This document shows positions 9,511 through 21,457 of a stretch of 64,000 bases of DNA, in pieces. The position numbers and the translations under genes were made by a program. The stretch comes from Ypsolopha sequella (taxonomy: Eukaryota; Arthropoda; Insecta; Lepidoptera; Ypsolophidae), in contig OW203994.1 of assembly GCA_934047225.1 (NCBI GenBank), forward strand, positions 10,015,001 to 10,079,000. Reading direction: 5' to 3'. The notes under the pieces were generated by a model that was not told the DNA's origin, did no database searches, and saw only the letters and a list, made by a program, of their open reading frames with translations. The number at the start of each line of letters is the position of its first letter. The stretch's first letter is position 1.

Positions 9511-10045
9511 ACAGAAACGTATCAAGCTTTTAAAATATAAACCTTTTGCTTGGATTCATAACATGTTTTGCGTGTCTTTTAATATTTATAATTATTATAA
9601 TTATCATCCATCATCATCCATCAGCCTAGTTCATCCACTGCTGGACATAAGCCTTTCCAGAACTTTGCCACTCCCGGCGGTCATCCGGTCATACTCACAC
9701 ACGCTGGGCAGGCGGGTTGGTGAGCGCGGTGCCGGAACCCTCGCACCAGTGACGCCGCTGCCCGTCACCAGTCTGTTCCATATAAGGCGCAGCTATTAGG
9801 GATGGATATACCGCCATCCGTCGGTCCCAGGCATGGTGGGCCTCCTAGTTTTTTGCCTGTGACCTGTCCTCTTACTCTCCCCCGAATTACTTCGAGGGGG
9901 TCTCCAAGTAAGATGGTGGTACCTCCACAGTCGAGCCTGGCATCAGCTCTACCACCTCATATGAATTATCATCACACGGTATTTATCACGGGATTAACCA
10001 AGTCGTATGAAAAATAAAACGTGTGAACAATGTTGCCAGCATAGC
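9511..10045 (+). repeat. Repeat J, copy 2, split by a retroelement
   Basis: 9511-9598 and 9974-10045 match the two parts of 2961-3115. The gap between them is the insertion 9609-9963 with its target duplication. Confidence 0.65.
9609..9963 (-). mobile_element. Short non-LTR retroelement/SINE-like, copy 1
   Basis: Flanked by a perfect 10-bp duplication AATTATCATC (9599-9608, 9964-9973). On the minus strand it ends ATGTCCAGCAGTGGATGAAC then a GATGGATGAT tail, the usual 3' end of a very common lepidopteran retroelement group. Copy 2 at 41591-41955 is the same length class. No intact ORF; probably a 5'-truncated LINE or a SINE using that tail. Confidence 0.8.
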
Positions 10046-10324
10046 CGCCTTGAATATACATTGTTTATGAATTCGAGTTCCATAGGTATTATTATTTGAC
10101 CACTTAGCAAAATACTTGATGCTAATAAGTTTTTTAAGTTGATTTTAAAGGTATTGAGAATTGAATATTTTGGTACTAGTTTTAAATGTTTAATATGTAA
10201 GAATAATCCGTGCCACGATCTGGACTGATCTATTTTTTTTTACAATGTTTTAGAGATAAGGTGCATATAAAGACAGATTGAGCACCTCATTTTGCATCAA
10301 TCAGAACTGAATTCTATTATGTTT

Positions 10325-10695
10325 CCTTATAGTTTAAAACAGCGCGCTTTGAGCCGTGGCTGTTACGACCACCAAAAAATGCGTGCTTACGAAAAACTGA
10401 CTCTCTGCTTTGCTTCTAGTTGGAATTATTAAAATACTCACGAAGTCATTTTACATGTTATTTTTAATACAAATTTCAAGGTTGTATGATTTAAAGAACA
10501 CTTGAAAAACATGAAATTTAGAGGTAATCTCGTAATTTTTTTCTGTCAAGTGAACAGGTTATTGCGTTTTTGCTAAGACGTGCCCATCAGAAGTATAGTC
10601 TACTGTGTAGATTATTTTTATCAAACCGATTGACGAAGTTACGCAATATGAAATTTCATTTGAACTTATGTATTTGACATTATACGGACCCTTAA
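10325..10695. repeat. Element K-F, copy 2 (uninterrupted)
   Basis: Complement of 2006-2280 plus 2761-2862 without the family A insert. Shows GTGGCTGTTACGACCACCAAA, CTTCTAGTTGGAATTATTAA and ATGAAATTTAGAGGTAAT in order. Confidence 0.65.
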
Positions 10696-10802
10696 GGCTG
10701 GCAAAAATCGCGAAAACAGAATAATCAATCATTTCCGTAGAAATTCTCTGTAAAATCACCCGAAAACTGCCGTAGCAAGTTTTTTTGCATTTGCCAGAAA
10801 GC

Positions 10803-11313
10803 CGTCCAGACTTTCAAGGGTTCTTTAGAAGAAATTAGGTCTCTCCTTATATTGAAAAAATATATTTGGTTTGTTGGTCTTTTACTAACTGAACTAATAA
10901 AAAATCTATTAAGATACTTACATACTTACTATTATTATACTTTTGTTTAAAAAAATATTTTTGACCCATTTTTTTTGTTTTTAAACGTTCCTCAGAAGAA
11001 CATGGTTAAGGGATCGACTTGATTTTCTTTTCATAAAATAAGAAATAGGAACATGAACGGAATCTATTAAAATTCAATATCTTTTGCCTACTAAATATTA
11101 TAGTATTATCTAAAAACCCTCAACTGTGTTGTTTCGCTGCATGATTATTAGCATAGATATCCAATATCCGTGATTATTAGTATTACCCTCCCAAGAAAAA
11201 GAGACCTATGCTATGAGCCAACATGAGCCAACATAATATTTAATAAAGTCTGCCATTGGACTTATTTTGCTGGACGGGTAATAAAAGAGTTGCTAGGGTA
11301 TGCTATACTCTTA
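10803..11313 (+). repeat. Family B repeat, copy 2
   Basis: Same landmarks as copy 1, but with a small internal gain near TGATTATTAGCATAG and a decayed right end (CTCTTAC instead of TTAA). Confidence 0.75.
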
Positions 11314-11324
11314 CGACGGTAATG

Positions 11325-11440
11325 GAGCAGATTCTGAAGCCTTTAATTTTAGTTTAAGTGCTCCCAAAACGAAATTTTCTTCATTGCAAAATAGTCCTTA
11401 CGTGTTGGGAACAGAATAAGCTTGACTTTAAGTAAAATTT
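11325..11440. repeat. Half copy of the 61709-61861 fold-back
   Basis: GATTCTGAAGCCTTTAATTT and AAAACGAAATTTTCTTCATTG match the left half of that fold-back. Confidence 0.6.
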
Positions 11441-11917
11441 ATATAAAAATGTAATTTAATCTAATATAATATTATGTTGCTAATATGCGAAGTACCGCCA
11501 CTGTAAGTCTGATGGTACGTTCATTTTATTTGTGCAGCTGACAGCATATTCCGAATTCCGACCAATTAATATTCCGTTTGGAGACCTTGTGTATCTTTCG
11601 CTAAATTATCTATAGATCTCGTATAATGACATTCTAAATTGAGTTTGTTTGTGTTTGGCTAAAGTTCCATTCCAACTGGCATTTAATTTGTTGAATTTCA
11701 ATAGGCACGCGTACGTTTGCTTTACGTTAAAATAAAACTACGAGATTAAATATTTTAAATGTTTATGAAGTCGTCGGTGTGTTATTTTGGACTATGAACT
11801 TTGAACTTAGAACTAGAAAGAATCTAGCTCATCTATCTATATTTATACTAATTAATAAAGTACCAAAAATGTCGTGTATGTACATTTTATATTTTTGCGA
11901 AATTTTATATAAAACGG
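11441..11917. other. No recognisable feature
   Basis: AT-rich non-coding DNA. Confidence 0.5.
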
Positions 11918-12130
11918 GTGCGTTTTTAGGGTACTGTGCTAAACGGGACCCTATTTCTTAGCCTCTGTGCCTCTGCTGTCCGTCTGTCTGTCCGTCCATC
12001 CGTCCGTCTGTCACAGGGGTTTACAGCTTCAAATTTTCATAGAATGTGTTACCTTTATCATGACAAATAATAATAATTTGGCTAAGTTGGAGTAGAACTC
12101 GCGCACAAAGGGTTCCGTACCACCATACAA
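11918..12130. repeat. Family R fragments: reversed tail then forward head
   Basis: 11918-12010 is a reversed tail (TTTTTAGGGTACTGTGC...GTCCGTCTGTC...CACAGGGG). 12082-12127 is a forward head (ACTCGCGCACAAAGGGTTCCGTACC). The head-facing arrangement suggests two separate decayed insertions. Confidence 0.6.
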
Positions 12131-12360
12131 AACGGACACAGAAATCTAAAAATATAAGCTGAAGTTTAAACTTAAAACTGAAGTTTAGCATTGGATTCAA
12201 TTCTAATTGCTCTATATTGTATTGATTAGTCAGTTATCACTTGACAGGCAGAGGCAGAGGGGTTCAATAAGAATGTCACCGTAGTGTCACTAGAAGTGGC
12301 GGGTGGTCAAAAATTGTCAAAAAAAGTTTCACATGACTTATGGACGTCCCGTTTAGACGC

Positions 12361-12854
12361 TGGAACATCAACAACACCAGGTTTTCAAGGGTTCATTAGA
12401 GGAAACTAGGTCTCTCCTCTTATTGAAGAAAATATATTTGATTTATCGATCTTTTATCTAGGGATTCCACCTATAAACAATGTATTAAGATTTATACTTT
12501 TGTCAAAAAAAAAGTTTTCCACACTTTTTTTTGGTTTTCAAACGTTCGTTTCAAAAACGCGGTTAAGAGATCAACTTGTTTTTTTTTTATAACATAGGCA
12601 ATGGAAGTATGAAGAGATTTTACCTAAATCCAATATTTTTTCCCTACAAAATATTTCAGTATTAGATAAAAACACACCAATTTGTTGTTTCGCTGCATGA
12701 TCACTAGATTCACTAGTATTACGCGTCCAAGAAAAAGAGGCCAAATAGCCAACATATAATCGCCTCTATTAAAAGCAAATAAGGTCTTTGCCATTAGACT
12801 TATTGTGCTGGACGGGTAATAAAAAAAAGTTGCTAGGGTATGCCATCCTCTTAA
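12361..12854 (+). repeat. Family B repeat, copy 3 (right end TTAA)
   Basis: Closest to copy 1; ends GTATGCCATCCTCTTAA at 12854. It retains AACATCAACAACACCAGG at the left, which helps define that end. Confidence 0.75.
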
Positions 12855-12985
12855 CTTATAGATTGCAGTCTATTATCACCGTGTGTACGATGGCATATTA
12901 CATTACATGTACATTTGTAGAAAGAAAACAAGCCTTAATCCAACCTCTACAAATGGTTGGGAATCAGAACGTTCATGCACGTACT

Positions 12986-13085
12986 ACCTAACCGTCACAA
13001 TTAGGCTAATAGCAAAGACCTTATTTGCTTGTGATAGAGGAGATTATTGGATGGGTCATTGGCCTAATTGTGATGGTCAGTTCCC
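12986..13085. mobile_element. Small 100-bp inverted-repeat element
   Basis: Ends ACCGTCACAATTAGGCTAAT and ATTGGCCTAATTGTGATGGT are near complements. The interior resembles part of family B reversed (AAAGACCTTATTTGCTT). Confidence 0.5.
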
Positions 13086-13856
13086 AGTGCTGCTTTAATT
13101 GCGTAAACATTGCAGCTAGGTTTGTGGACCGAGCAACGTTCTTGACGTTCGTCTTACTACATTACAAATTCAGAACTAAATGGTCTTTACCGATCTCAAC
13201 ATTTTTATTCTCTTTCTAAGACTAAACAGAAATATAAATTCTTGAATAAGCGTGGATTTGGTAAAATTGCGTATATTTAGCTCAATTTGTAGGCCAAACT
13301 GGCTACTAGAAAATTCTGGGAAATATATATGTACTTAATCATGTTTTTCTGACGAATTAAGCCTTTATAGATTATCGAAATTTTATATCTTTACTCAAAT
13401 AAATATATATCTGTAGGTACCTAATTTCATTCTGTACAATTAATTCGCTCGGACACGGAATACACGTTTGAAATGAATCTTTCACACAATAAAAGATCTC
13501 ATTATTATTTACAAAAAAGCCTTACAACTTTATTTCTGTATGTCCTAATGGAGCCACGATTTCAAAATAACTGAAGTTTTGCGTGCGCGGCAACTGACTA
13601 GAGCTGGATAGAGAGTTAAAAAACAAACGCGTTAGAGCGGGACCAAATTTTAGCATAGTGCAGCCCCTTAATACAAAAGGCTCTAGGGGCGCTTACACTC
13701 ATGTTTACTTACACTCACACTCAAAAATCTCTCAAAACAACGAAATAGACCACGCATAAACAACACAGCAATTTAACAGAAGTTAATGTTGCCAGCAGAA
13801 AAAAAATAGTTGTATTGGTTTTCCGCAACATGGCGAGGCTTTATATTTTTTTGTTT
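13086..13856. other. No recognisable feature
   Basis: AT-rich DNA with no second copy in the window and no supported gene. Confidence 0.45.
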
Positions 13857-14175
13857 ATGAGCAGTATCGCTATTGTGAAATACTCGCCTTTTTCTAATTA
13901 ATCGCAACAGAACACTTAAATTCAAAATTAACTGTACCTATTGTTTATGTTGCTATCGCAAAGTTTCCATTGGTTTCCGTAGAATTTCAAAAAATTTGAA
14001 CTGAAAAAATTTCGAGATTCTAATATACAGAAACCAATGGAAACTTTGCGAATGCAGTATACATACACAATACAAAAGTAAAAGCTTTTGTTGAATAACT
14101 ATTGAGTTAATTTTGAATTTAAGTGTTCTGTAAAAAGACGGGTATTTCACAATCCGGTTGCGAAACCGCTCTTAA
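13857..14175. mobile_element. Family P2 fold-back MITE, copy 1
   Basis: Long inverted arms carry ATTGTGAAATAC, AACAGAACACTTAAATTC and GCAAAGTTTCCATTGGTTTC. The right end is ACCGCTCTTAA at 14175. Confidence 0.8.
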
Positions 14176-14413
14176 GCTTTACCAATGAAATTACCGTTTT
14201 TTAATACTAGCTAGTTTAAAGATTTTCCTGCCGCGCCGTTTTTTTTTAATTTGGTATTCCTCTGTCTGCGATCATGAAAAATTTAAAATTTGCATTCTAT
14301 TCACGAAGCACGCAAATCAAGCTGTTAAGAGGCCGGCGGCGGAGGAATCCTAGAATCATGATTTTTTACGAAAATGGCGTTTAATTAAAATGAATAAATT
14401 ACAGTATACTGGC

Positions 14414-14520
14414 TGTTAAGATGCAGTTGCGGAAGCTGGAAACTGGCGATAGTATTTGTTCATACGAACTACATTATGTGAAAAAAAAATTGGGAAATCG
14501 AAGAAAAAACAGTCACAAAC
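14414..14520 (+). repeat. Family L, left-end copy
   Basis: GCAGTTGCGGAAGCTGGAAA and TGTGAAAAAAAAATTGG match the left arm of 4951-5191. It begins next to CTGTTAAGA. Confidence 0.55.
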
Positions 14521-15015
14521 AAATTAGACATGTAACGGATACTCGGTTTGGATACGGTACCTGGCAGATCCGGCACTTCTTCATGGAACCAGCCGGGTAG
14601 CGGGTAATAGCGCCAGGTACTCACTGTGCCGGGTAATTCAATGGTTAAAAAAAACACGTAATTTGCAAATTAAATTTTAATTGCAATCAAAAAAGTATGA
14701 AAATTGACTAGTTGTGTGAGCATCATTTATTTTAAACTAAAGTTACCAAAATTTACCTCTTATAAAGTTTGATTATTTAATAATAATTAATTATATCCGG
14801 CAGGATCGACCTCCGGGTATCCGGCAGCCTTTACATGTATAAAACATATTCAAAAGAAACAAGCAGGTCCGAGCAGCGCTGTTTAATTTGTATTGTATTG
14901 TAATTTTTTATATAATAAAATAAAATATCTTTTATTTAATAGAAAATTGTGACTTTTCCAATATGTTCGGGCTTACCCGTTTTGAAAGGTGGCAGCCCTA
15001 GCTATATCCCTAGTA
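14521..15015. other. GC-mixed segment with scattered CCGG motifs
   Basis: GGTACCTGGCAGATCCGGCAC and GTGCCGGGTAATTC (14560-14640) are partly complementary, and related CCGGCAG/CCGGGTA words recur near 14800-14825. No gene supported. Confidence 0.4.
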
Positions 15016-15069
15016 GATCTGTTTGTACAGTGATCCGTTTGTACCGTGATCCGTTTGCATCGTGATCCA
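15016..15069 (+). repeat. 16-bp tandem repeat, three copies
   Basis: GATCCGTTTGTACCGT-type units start near 15016, 15032 and 15048. Confidence 0.8.
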
Positions 15070-15529
15070 CAAGAACATTCCCGGTACCGTTTCCCTCGGC
15101 ACGAACACAGAACGCCGATACTTCGAATGCGGCAAACAAATTACAAGTATAATGATGACTCAATACTGGCAGCTACATACAGACGCAATCTGCAGTTTAA
15201 TGGCTCACGTAATAGCTGAAATATTGACTTTGAGGAACATTGAGCAATTTAGAATCGCGCTTTAGTTATATTTATTTGATTTAGCTCCATAGCCGTCGGT
15301 TTGATTGACAATAAAAATATAACTAATAAATAAAAAGATTTTTTTTAAAGAAAGAAAAAAAGAAAGAAAATAAATTTATTGTAAATTTATTTGCACGGCC
15401 ACACTAATTACACACTCATGTTACCGAAACTTTAGAGTAGTTTAGAGAAACATGGAAGAAAGAAAAAAAATATTAATCGTTATTGTATATGATTAATCAA
15501 TGTACTGAGTGCCCAAACTTTAATTTCGA
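15070..15529. other. No supported gene; A/G-rich stretch
   Basis: A 67-codon open frame begins with GTG here, but it has no recognisable domain. AAAGAAAGAAA-type DNA follows near 15350. Confidence 0.4.
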
Positions 15530-15794
15530 TTAAGAGTGGTTTCGCAGACGGATTGTGAAAAACCCACTTCTAATCAATCGAAACAGAACACTTAAATTTA
15601 AAATTCATTCAATAGTTATTCAATAAAACCTTATTACCTATGTATTTTGTATGTTTCCATCGCAAAGTTTAGACTGGTTTCTGTAAAACAGAATTTCAAA
15701 ATTTTTTGAATTCCAAATATGAATTTAAGTGTTCTGTTTCGATTAATTAGAAAAAGGTGAGTTTTTCACAATCCGGCGGCGAAACCGCTCTTAA
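15530..15794. mobile_element. Family P2 fold-back MITE, copy 2, TTAA at both ends
   Basis: Starts TTAAGAGTGGTTTCGC at 15530 and ends GCGAAACCGCTCTTAA at 15794. Arms of about 90 bp; no coding frame. This is the cleanest copy for defining the termini. Confidence 0.85.
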
Positions 15795-15920
15795 CAAATG
15801 CTAAATAATGCAAAATTATTATTTACGAGAATTTATCCTCAACTATGCATTAGTGCTATACTAGTATAACGTATTTTTATAATGCAAAATTGGCGTGTCC
15901 TATTTTCGGCTTAAGAGTCG

Positions 15921-16185
15921 ATTCTCCGTAATTGTAACAAATTATTAATAAATAAATATAACGGCCAAAATACAACTTTTGGATAAGAACAATGTATAAA
16001 AATAGTTAGTTCACTATATGCATACACGTATTTCAAGTTATATTATTGTAGCTTCAAAATTATTGGATTTCTTATAAGAGTGAAATTAGAATATTTTTAT
16101 TGAATTTTTCCTTTTTAGTCTTATCTAAAAGTTGTATTTTGGCCGTTAATTATTTCTTAATATTTTGTTACTAATACGGAGAATA
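15921..16185. mobile_element. 265-bp fold-back MITE
   Basis: Arms of about 70 bp: ATTCTCCGTAATTGTAACAA ... CGGCCAAAATACAACTTTTGG, and the complement ending TACGGAGAATAT. Confidence 0.8.
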
Positions 16186-16501
16186 TTTTTCGTAAATTTA
16201 TAACAAACGATCAGTTTAGACTTTTTTTTTTATACGAACGCATAGTATTTTCGACGTTCACAGTACGTGTTGTCTATGTAACATAATATAATTTTTATTC
16301 TAGTCAGAAAAATGTTACCGTGGCATATTTAGTTTCGGAAAAAAGCTTAAAATAAAGTAAATTTTTACGTAATTGTTGAGCAGCAGGCTGTCGTATGATG
16401 ACGCAAAAGCATATTTTTATTTATAAACTGAGTGGAATACAATGTAGACCATTGCGTATACGTAAATACTCTACGTATACAGGTAACAAACCATATTTAT
16501 A

Positions 16502-16742
16502 CACTCGGTGTCAAGAAAATCGCGCCTTTTGAATAAATTTCTTCAAACAACAATATATTTAAGCAATTCTTTTTTCAACACCACGTATTTGAGAGATTTG
16601 TTTTTTTATGAAATGAAACAATGTTTATTTTAATGTCGTTAAATGCTCTTTAAATTGATTTTAAATATAATTGGTTTCAAATACGAATGAAAATTGTTTG
16701 AAGTACATTTTTCATACGGTGCGATTTTTTTGACGCCGAGTG
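16502..16742. mobile_element. 241-bp MITE with TA target, Tc1/mariner-like
   Basis: Inverted repeats CACTCGGTGTCAAGAAAATCG and CGATTTTTTTGACGCCGAGTG lie between TA dinucleotides at 16500-16501 and 16743-16744. Confidence 0.75.
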
Positions 16743-17024
16743 TAGTTCCAAACGCGCCCTGACAGTAATAAAAAAAGTTTTCGTTCAGTATCGTAGCTCA
16801 TTACTATCACTTTGAACTTTGGAAAAATAACTAAGTACTTGATAATAAATAACCGAGGTATATTTTAGAACATAATATAGTCCGGTTCTGTATCAACGTA
16901 TATTTTGTTTTTTCAAAATATGATCTCTCTCTCAATCCATTTCCGACATATTATTTCTGCAAAATCTGTGTTGCATTTAGGTAGGTGCTATACAAGGTGT
17001 ATCTGTTATGTGGTACAAAGCACG

Positions 17025-17424
17025 AAAAAAAAAATCGACACTTATAGAACTTGCTTATCTACTTATAAGAAGGTATTATTTTGATAAAATATAATATTAT
17101 TTTTGGAATCTTTTTCTAGGGATCTGTTAAACAGAAACGCGATTGGAGAAATTCGGCTCGATAAAAATATTTATTGAAATGAGGTCCTTTTCGCCACTGT
17201 TTCTCCTGGTTTGACAATTTAGAATGACATATGGACTGCAATTATATTTTATTAGATGGGTTTTAACGGTATCTAGGACCTGGTTAAAGGAAATTTTGTT
17301 AGCTACTTGAGTACATTTTATATTAATAAAAAACCGTCATTTTGCTACTTTTCCTCGAATCCTGAGGGTTTTTTCGCATATAGAGTAGGTAACAGGGACG
17401 CTAAAACATTTGCATATCGCCTTA
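17025..17424 (+). mobile_element. Family D-like element, diverged copy
   Basis: Shares AAATCGACAC, TTTTCTAGGGAT, AGAATGACATA and a GCATATCGCCTTAA end with other D copies and with 59090-59440. Confidence 0.5.
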
Positions 17425-17660
17425 ATCAGTATAATCAGTAAATGTGTGATCATGTCACAGATACACCTTGTATCTATAGGTGTGTTGCGTGCGTTGGGGA
17501 TTGATGCAGCAGCTCGCGCAGTCACAGACTGTTCGAGCGTCTGGGGGCTCGTACTGACCTCGCTGGTGAGGCCCCTCTTAGCCGCATGCTTCGCTTACTT
17601 AACGGTATGGCTAGGGATCAACCTGAGGTGGATATTTTTTCTGCATCTCTAGTCCATATC
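17425..17660 (+). other. GC-richer island, weak open frame
   Basis: A frame reading RALGIDAAARAVTDC and LVRPLLAACFAYLTVWLGI runs to TAG near 17652. It is hydrophobic and in locally GC-rich DNA, but no family is recognised and no splice pattern supports it. Confidence 0.25.
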
Positions 17661-18242
17661 CATGCATGTAGGGGGATTTACTTAGAGCAGTAATTATCTG
17701 TTAATATATTTAAGAATTAATTTTATTTTGTGTATAAATTTTTAGCTAATATTTTTATGAGCGTTTTTCCTTGTGTCAAATTTAGTGTTAAATAAGATTC
17801 CTAGATGGCACTGTCGTATCTTTAGCAACAGAATCAAGGACAAAATTTGCACAGATTCCAAACAAACTTATAACCACTTTGAAATTGATTGATACGGAAC
17901 ACATTTTATCTATGGTGACATGGACAGTGACATCAGGAGGAAAGCAAGAACTAAGAAAAAAAACAACCAGAAAAACGCTTATTTTATTGTAGCTGTTTAC
18001 CGTGTTATACACATTGGACATATTAGGTCTGTAATGTATATCGTGTGTGTGAAGAAATAAATAAACAAATAAACTGCTTACTCATATATAATGGGTATCC
18101 ATTTTATATTGGTCTGGTATTTCACAATCACATTTTTATATACTTTTTTATTATAAGTTTCTATTTTAAGTGGGAAATATTGTAAATTGGAGTTCTACTC
18201 TTACAGAATCAACTAGCAGTAGTAGGAGTGGGGATTAAGGAT
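17661..18242. other. No recognisable feature
   Basis: AT-rich; contains a 77-codon minus-strand frame with a hydrophobic segment but no support. Confidence 0.4.
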
Positions 18243-18637
18243 GGACCTGAACGTAGAACATGAACAACGCCAGACTTTCGAGGGTTTCTTGGAAGTAATA
18301 AGAACTCTCCTTAAATAAAAAAAAAAAACATATTTCCTCACATTTTTTTGTTAGTTTTTCAACGTTTCACAGAAGAACGCTTGATTTATTTTTCATAAAA
18401 TAGGTAATAGAAATATGAAGTCAATCTAATTAAATTCAATATTTTTCTACAGTATTAGCTAAAAACTTTCCAATTTGTAGTTTCGCTGCGTGATTATTAT
18501 TATTACCCTTTGAAGACAAATATGCCAATGAGCCAACATATAATTGCCTCTATCAAAAGCTAATAACGTCTTTGCCATTGGACTTTTTGTGCTGGACGGG
18601 TAATAAAGAAAGTTGCTAGGGTACCCCATACTCTTAT
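18243..18637 (+). repeat. Family B repeat, copy 4 (shorter)
   Basis: Internal deletions relative to copies 1 and 3; ends GGGTACCCCATACTCTTAT, so the TTAA is lost. Confidence 0.7.
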
Positions 18638-19424
18638 GGCCGTAGGTAGGTAACTTATCTTATCAATGCTGTCATAATTTTACAAGAAACGGGTACAAAA
18701 TGAACACCCTATATGAATAGTTGGGGTAGATATCGTTTAAGGCTAAGTCTACACAGCCGGGACTATTTGCTGTCCCAAGGCGGGCCTGCCAGCTGCTGTG
18801 TTCAGACAATTGATAGTCCGTACTTTAGTTCGTTAGGCTAACGAAATTTATAAATTTATGAACGACAATCTAGTTCCGATTCGAGTACCGACCGCTCAAG
18901 ATAGAGAGATAATTGAATTACCCAGAATGGAATTCCGATTGCCTTTAGAGGTATTAATGAAATGCATATGGGAATGTTGAGTTTAGGTTACTGAGGGTAA
19001 TTATAGGTAATGTACTATTTTAATAGAAATTGATGCATAATAGGGGTTATATAATAATATGGCGCCTAAATCCAGCAGTCCACCGCGCATCTGAGTCAAA
19101 GAGCTCGGTTACAATTTCGACTAGGTATCGTCCGAACCATTCCCTATATTGGAGCTAGGGCCGCCTTGAAGCCTCCTTGGATGGCCCGCATTGTTTACTA
19201 TTTTGTACGAATTAAATAGATATTTAAACTTTAGACACGGATGTATGGGCTTTGCCTTCCCACTTAGTGTAAAACTATTCTAATAAAGAAAATAAAGTAA
19301 AGCAATATATTATTAAGAAAAAAAGTTTTTAATTTTAGAGAAGTTCGTAAAAAGAGTAGGTCATTATTTACTATTTTTGAGTTCATAATCAGAATTTTAC
19401 GAGATAAGTATAGATAATAGTAGT
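18638..19424. other. No recognisable feature
   Basis: Non-coding; some GC-rich patches near 18750 without known similarity. Confidence 0.45.
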
Positions 19425-19807
19425 TTATGCTACTAGGGTGAAAAGGAATAAATTACGAGGATGATTTAAAACACGAGCGTAGCGAGTGTTTTAAACGTAA
19501 CCGAGTAATTTATTGCTCTTACGCCCGTGTATCATACTACGTTTTTCAATGCATAGTGTGAGTAAATAAAACAAATATAATCTTGTGAACTTTAAATTAT
19601 GATTGGCTCAAAAGGACTGTATCTATAGCCGTTAAACAGTGGAAAAAAATATAAAATTTATGGTACACAGGAAAGGTTACAGGTTAGCCAACCATTGTAA
19701 ATAAATAAAAAAAAAAAAAAAAATAAAGCCCTAGGGCAAAATAATCGACTTTCTGTTCGATTTTGATGCATAAAAAGTGGGCTTTTACGAGCACATGCAT
19801 TGAAAAA
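19425..19807 (+). mobile_element. Family G element, copy 1
   Basis: Five copies occur (also 29463, 31146 reversed, 44826 and 54730). The left 120 bases fold back on themselves (GTAGTTTATGCTACTAGGG with CCCGTGTATCATACTAC, around AAAACACGAGCGTAGCGAGTGTTTT without a gap). The right end is GATGCATAAAAAGTGGGC...GCATTGAAAAA. Non-coding; class unknown. Confidence 0.75.
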
Positions 19808-20167
19808 GTTATTTATAAAAGTAATAAAAACAACATGAAGAAGCACTTTTTGTCCTCTCAGCAGCTCTAGCTACTAGTATGTATATATTATACGTATTTA
19901 TGTAGTGTATCATATTTCAATATATATTATTATATATTATTTTAGTACTCTTTGTTTAGTGTTTAGACCGTTTGGTAGTTAGGTATACTTATAGGTTGAT
20001 ATAGTGGATGTAGACTATTATATTTATTATAGTTACATACATATTAATATCGCTCTTTATGCACTCAATTTAAATAAGCCAAGCCAATTTTTCTTCATCT
20101 CTGTCATTTATGGATAACTGGAAGAAATTTCTTTCAGAAATAAGTCCGCCTTTGCTCTGTATTTCTT
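19808..20167. other. AT-rich, no recognisable feature
   Basis: Includes TATATATTATTATATATT-type DNA only. Confidence 0.5.
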
Positions 20168-20591
20168 TTAAGGCGATATGCGAAAAAAATACGGGTGTTT
20201 CTTTTCTGTGTATTTCATGAAATACACGGAAAATTATAATCAGTTTCTGGTTTATGCATCTTGACTATATAATCTAGGGATTTGAAATTGGAAAACATGT
20301 TTGGATAAATTGTCCTCGATAGAAATAATTGTTCAAGTGTGGTCTTCAAACACACTTTTTCCCCTCGTTTGACGAATAGCAACCATATACAGAACTCAAA
20401 CATATTTTATTAGGTGTATATCAACCATATATAGAGATTTGATATTTGAAATTTTGCTAGCTATTTTAGTTTTTTAATAAAAATTATAAAACTAACTTTT
20501 TTCGCTTTCGCCCTGAATCTGCCCCTCTCGCACTGAGCGATTTTTCGCTTGGAGTGCAAGTGACAAAAATAAAATTCGCATAGCCTCTTAA
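20168..20591 (+). mobile_element. Family D element with flanking TTAA
   Basis: TTAA 20168-20171 then GGCGATATGCGA at the left; TCGCATAGCCTC then TTAA 20588-20591 at the right. The short inverted repeat and TTAA suggest piggyBac-type mobilisation of a non-coding element. A second copy is nested at 27381-27747. Confidence 0.75.
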
Positions 20592-20639
20592 TTCTAAATT
20601 GTATTTATCTGTGTTTTTTGTGTGCAATAAACTGTTTGT

Positions 20640-21425
20640 TATTATTATTATTATTATTGTATATATTTATTATATCTCGGGACTATGTAGCCCCGGACCT
20701 TCGGGAGGTGTGCATGGGGCCGAAGCCAACACGTAGATCTTAATGAGATGTTACACCAACAGACGATTGTCCCTGTCCGCACTCTAGCAGTGCACCCAAA
20801 GACAACCCCCGGTCATGTCAGGAATGGAAACAAAGGAAACCAGACTATTGGGTTGAGGTGCTAGTGGACTGGGTAACTGGGACTATGGAAGGAAATATGG
20901 CGCCTGCCCGAACAAAGTTAATAACACGGGAAAATGAGCAGGCGGAGACTCACCAACTCAATTAAATGGGCCCCCCAAATGGTCGTTCGCACGGAGAGAG
21001 AAGGGGCAGCATTTGCTGAGTGGCTCAAGGATGGAGAGGTGTCTCTGGATTTTAAACGACGATCACTTGCTCCCTGAGGGTCCAGCATCATGTGCCCACT
21101 CGCCACTACGTTTCACATCCACCCTTCGAGCATATAGCTCTTGCTACTCCACTCTGACCGGCCTCCCACGGCAAGCCAGAAGTGGGGCATCTGTCCCTCG
21201 TCATTGTTCTCTCCGGTTGCCATTAAAGGCAAGCCGAAGATGAGGAATATAGAGCCTTCCCCCTGGAGCACGTTCGGGTCCGTGGGGTCGCCACTGCCCA
21301 ACAGCCTGCCTCAAGCTGCCTTGCGTTATGCCATGTCCCTGTTAACCGTGTTAGTTTTGTACACGTTGCCCGCCTCTCACGTGGCCTGATGTTCAGCTCG
21401 GACGTAGGGTTGGATTTTGACAGGC

Positions 21426-21456
<31 letters not shown>

Positions 21457-21457
21457 G
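20640..21457 (+). mobile_element. LINE 3'-end-like segment ending in (TTA)n
   Basis: GC-rich non-coding unit starting near GGGACTATGTAGCCCCGG and sharing CATGGGGCCGAAGCCAACA with the next unit; it ends in a TTA array (21425-21456). Another TTA array precedes it (20640-20660). It looks like a non-LTR retroelement 3' UTR. The overlapping 60-84 codon frames are on both strands and unsupported. Confidence 0.5.
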
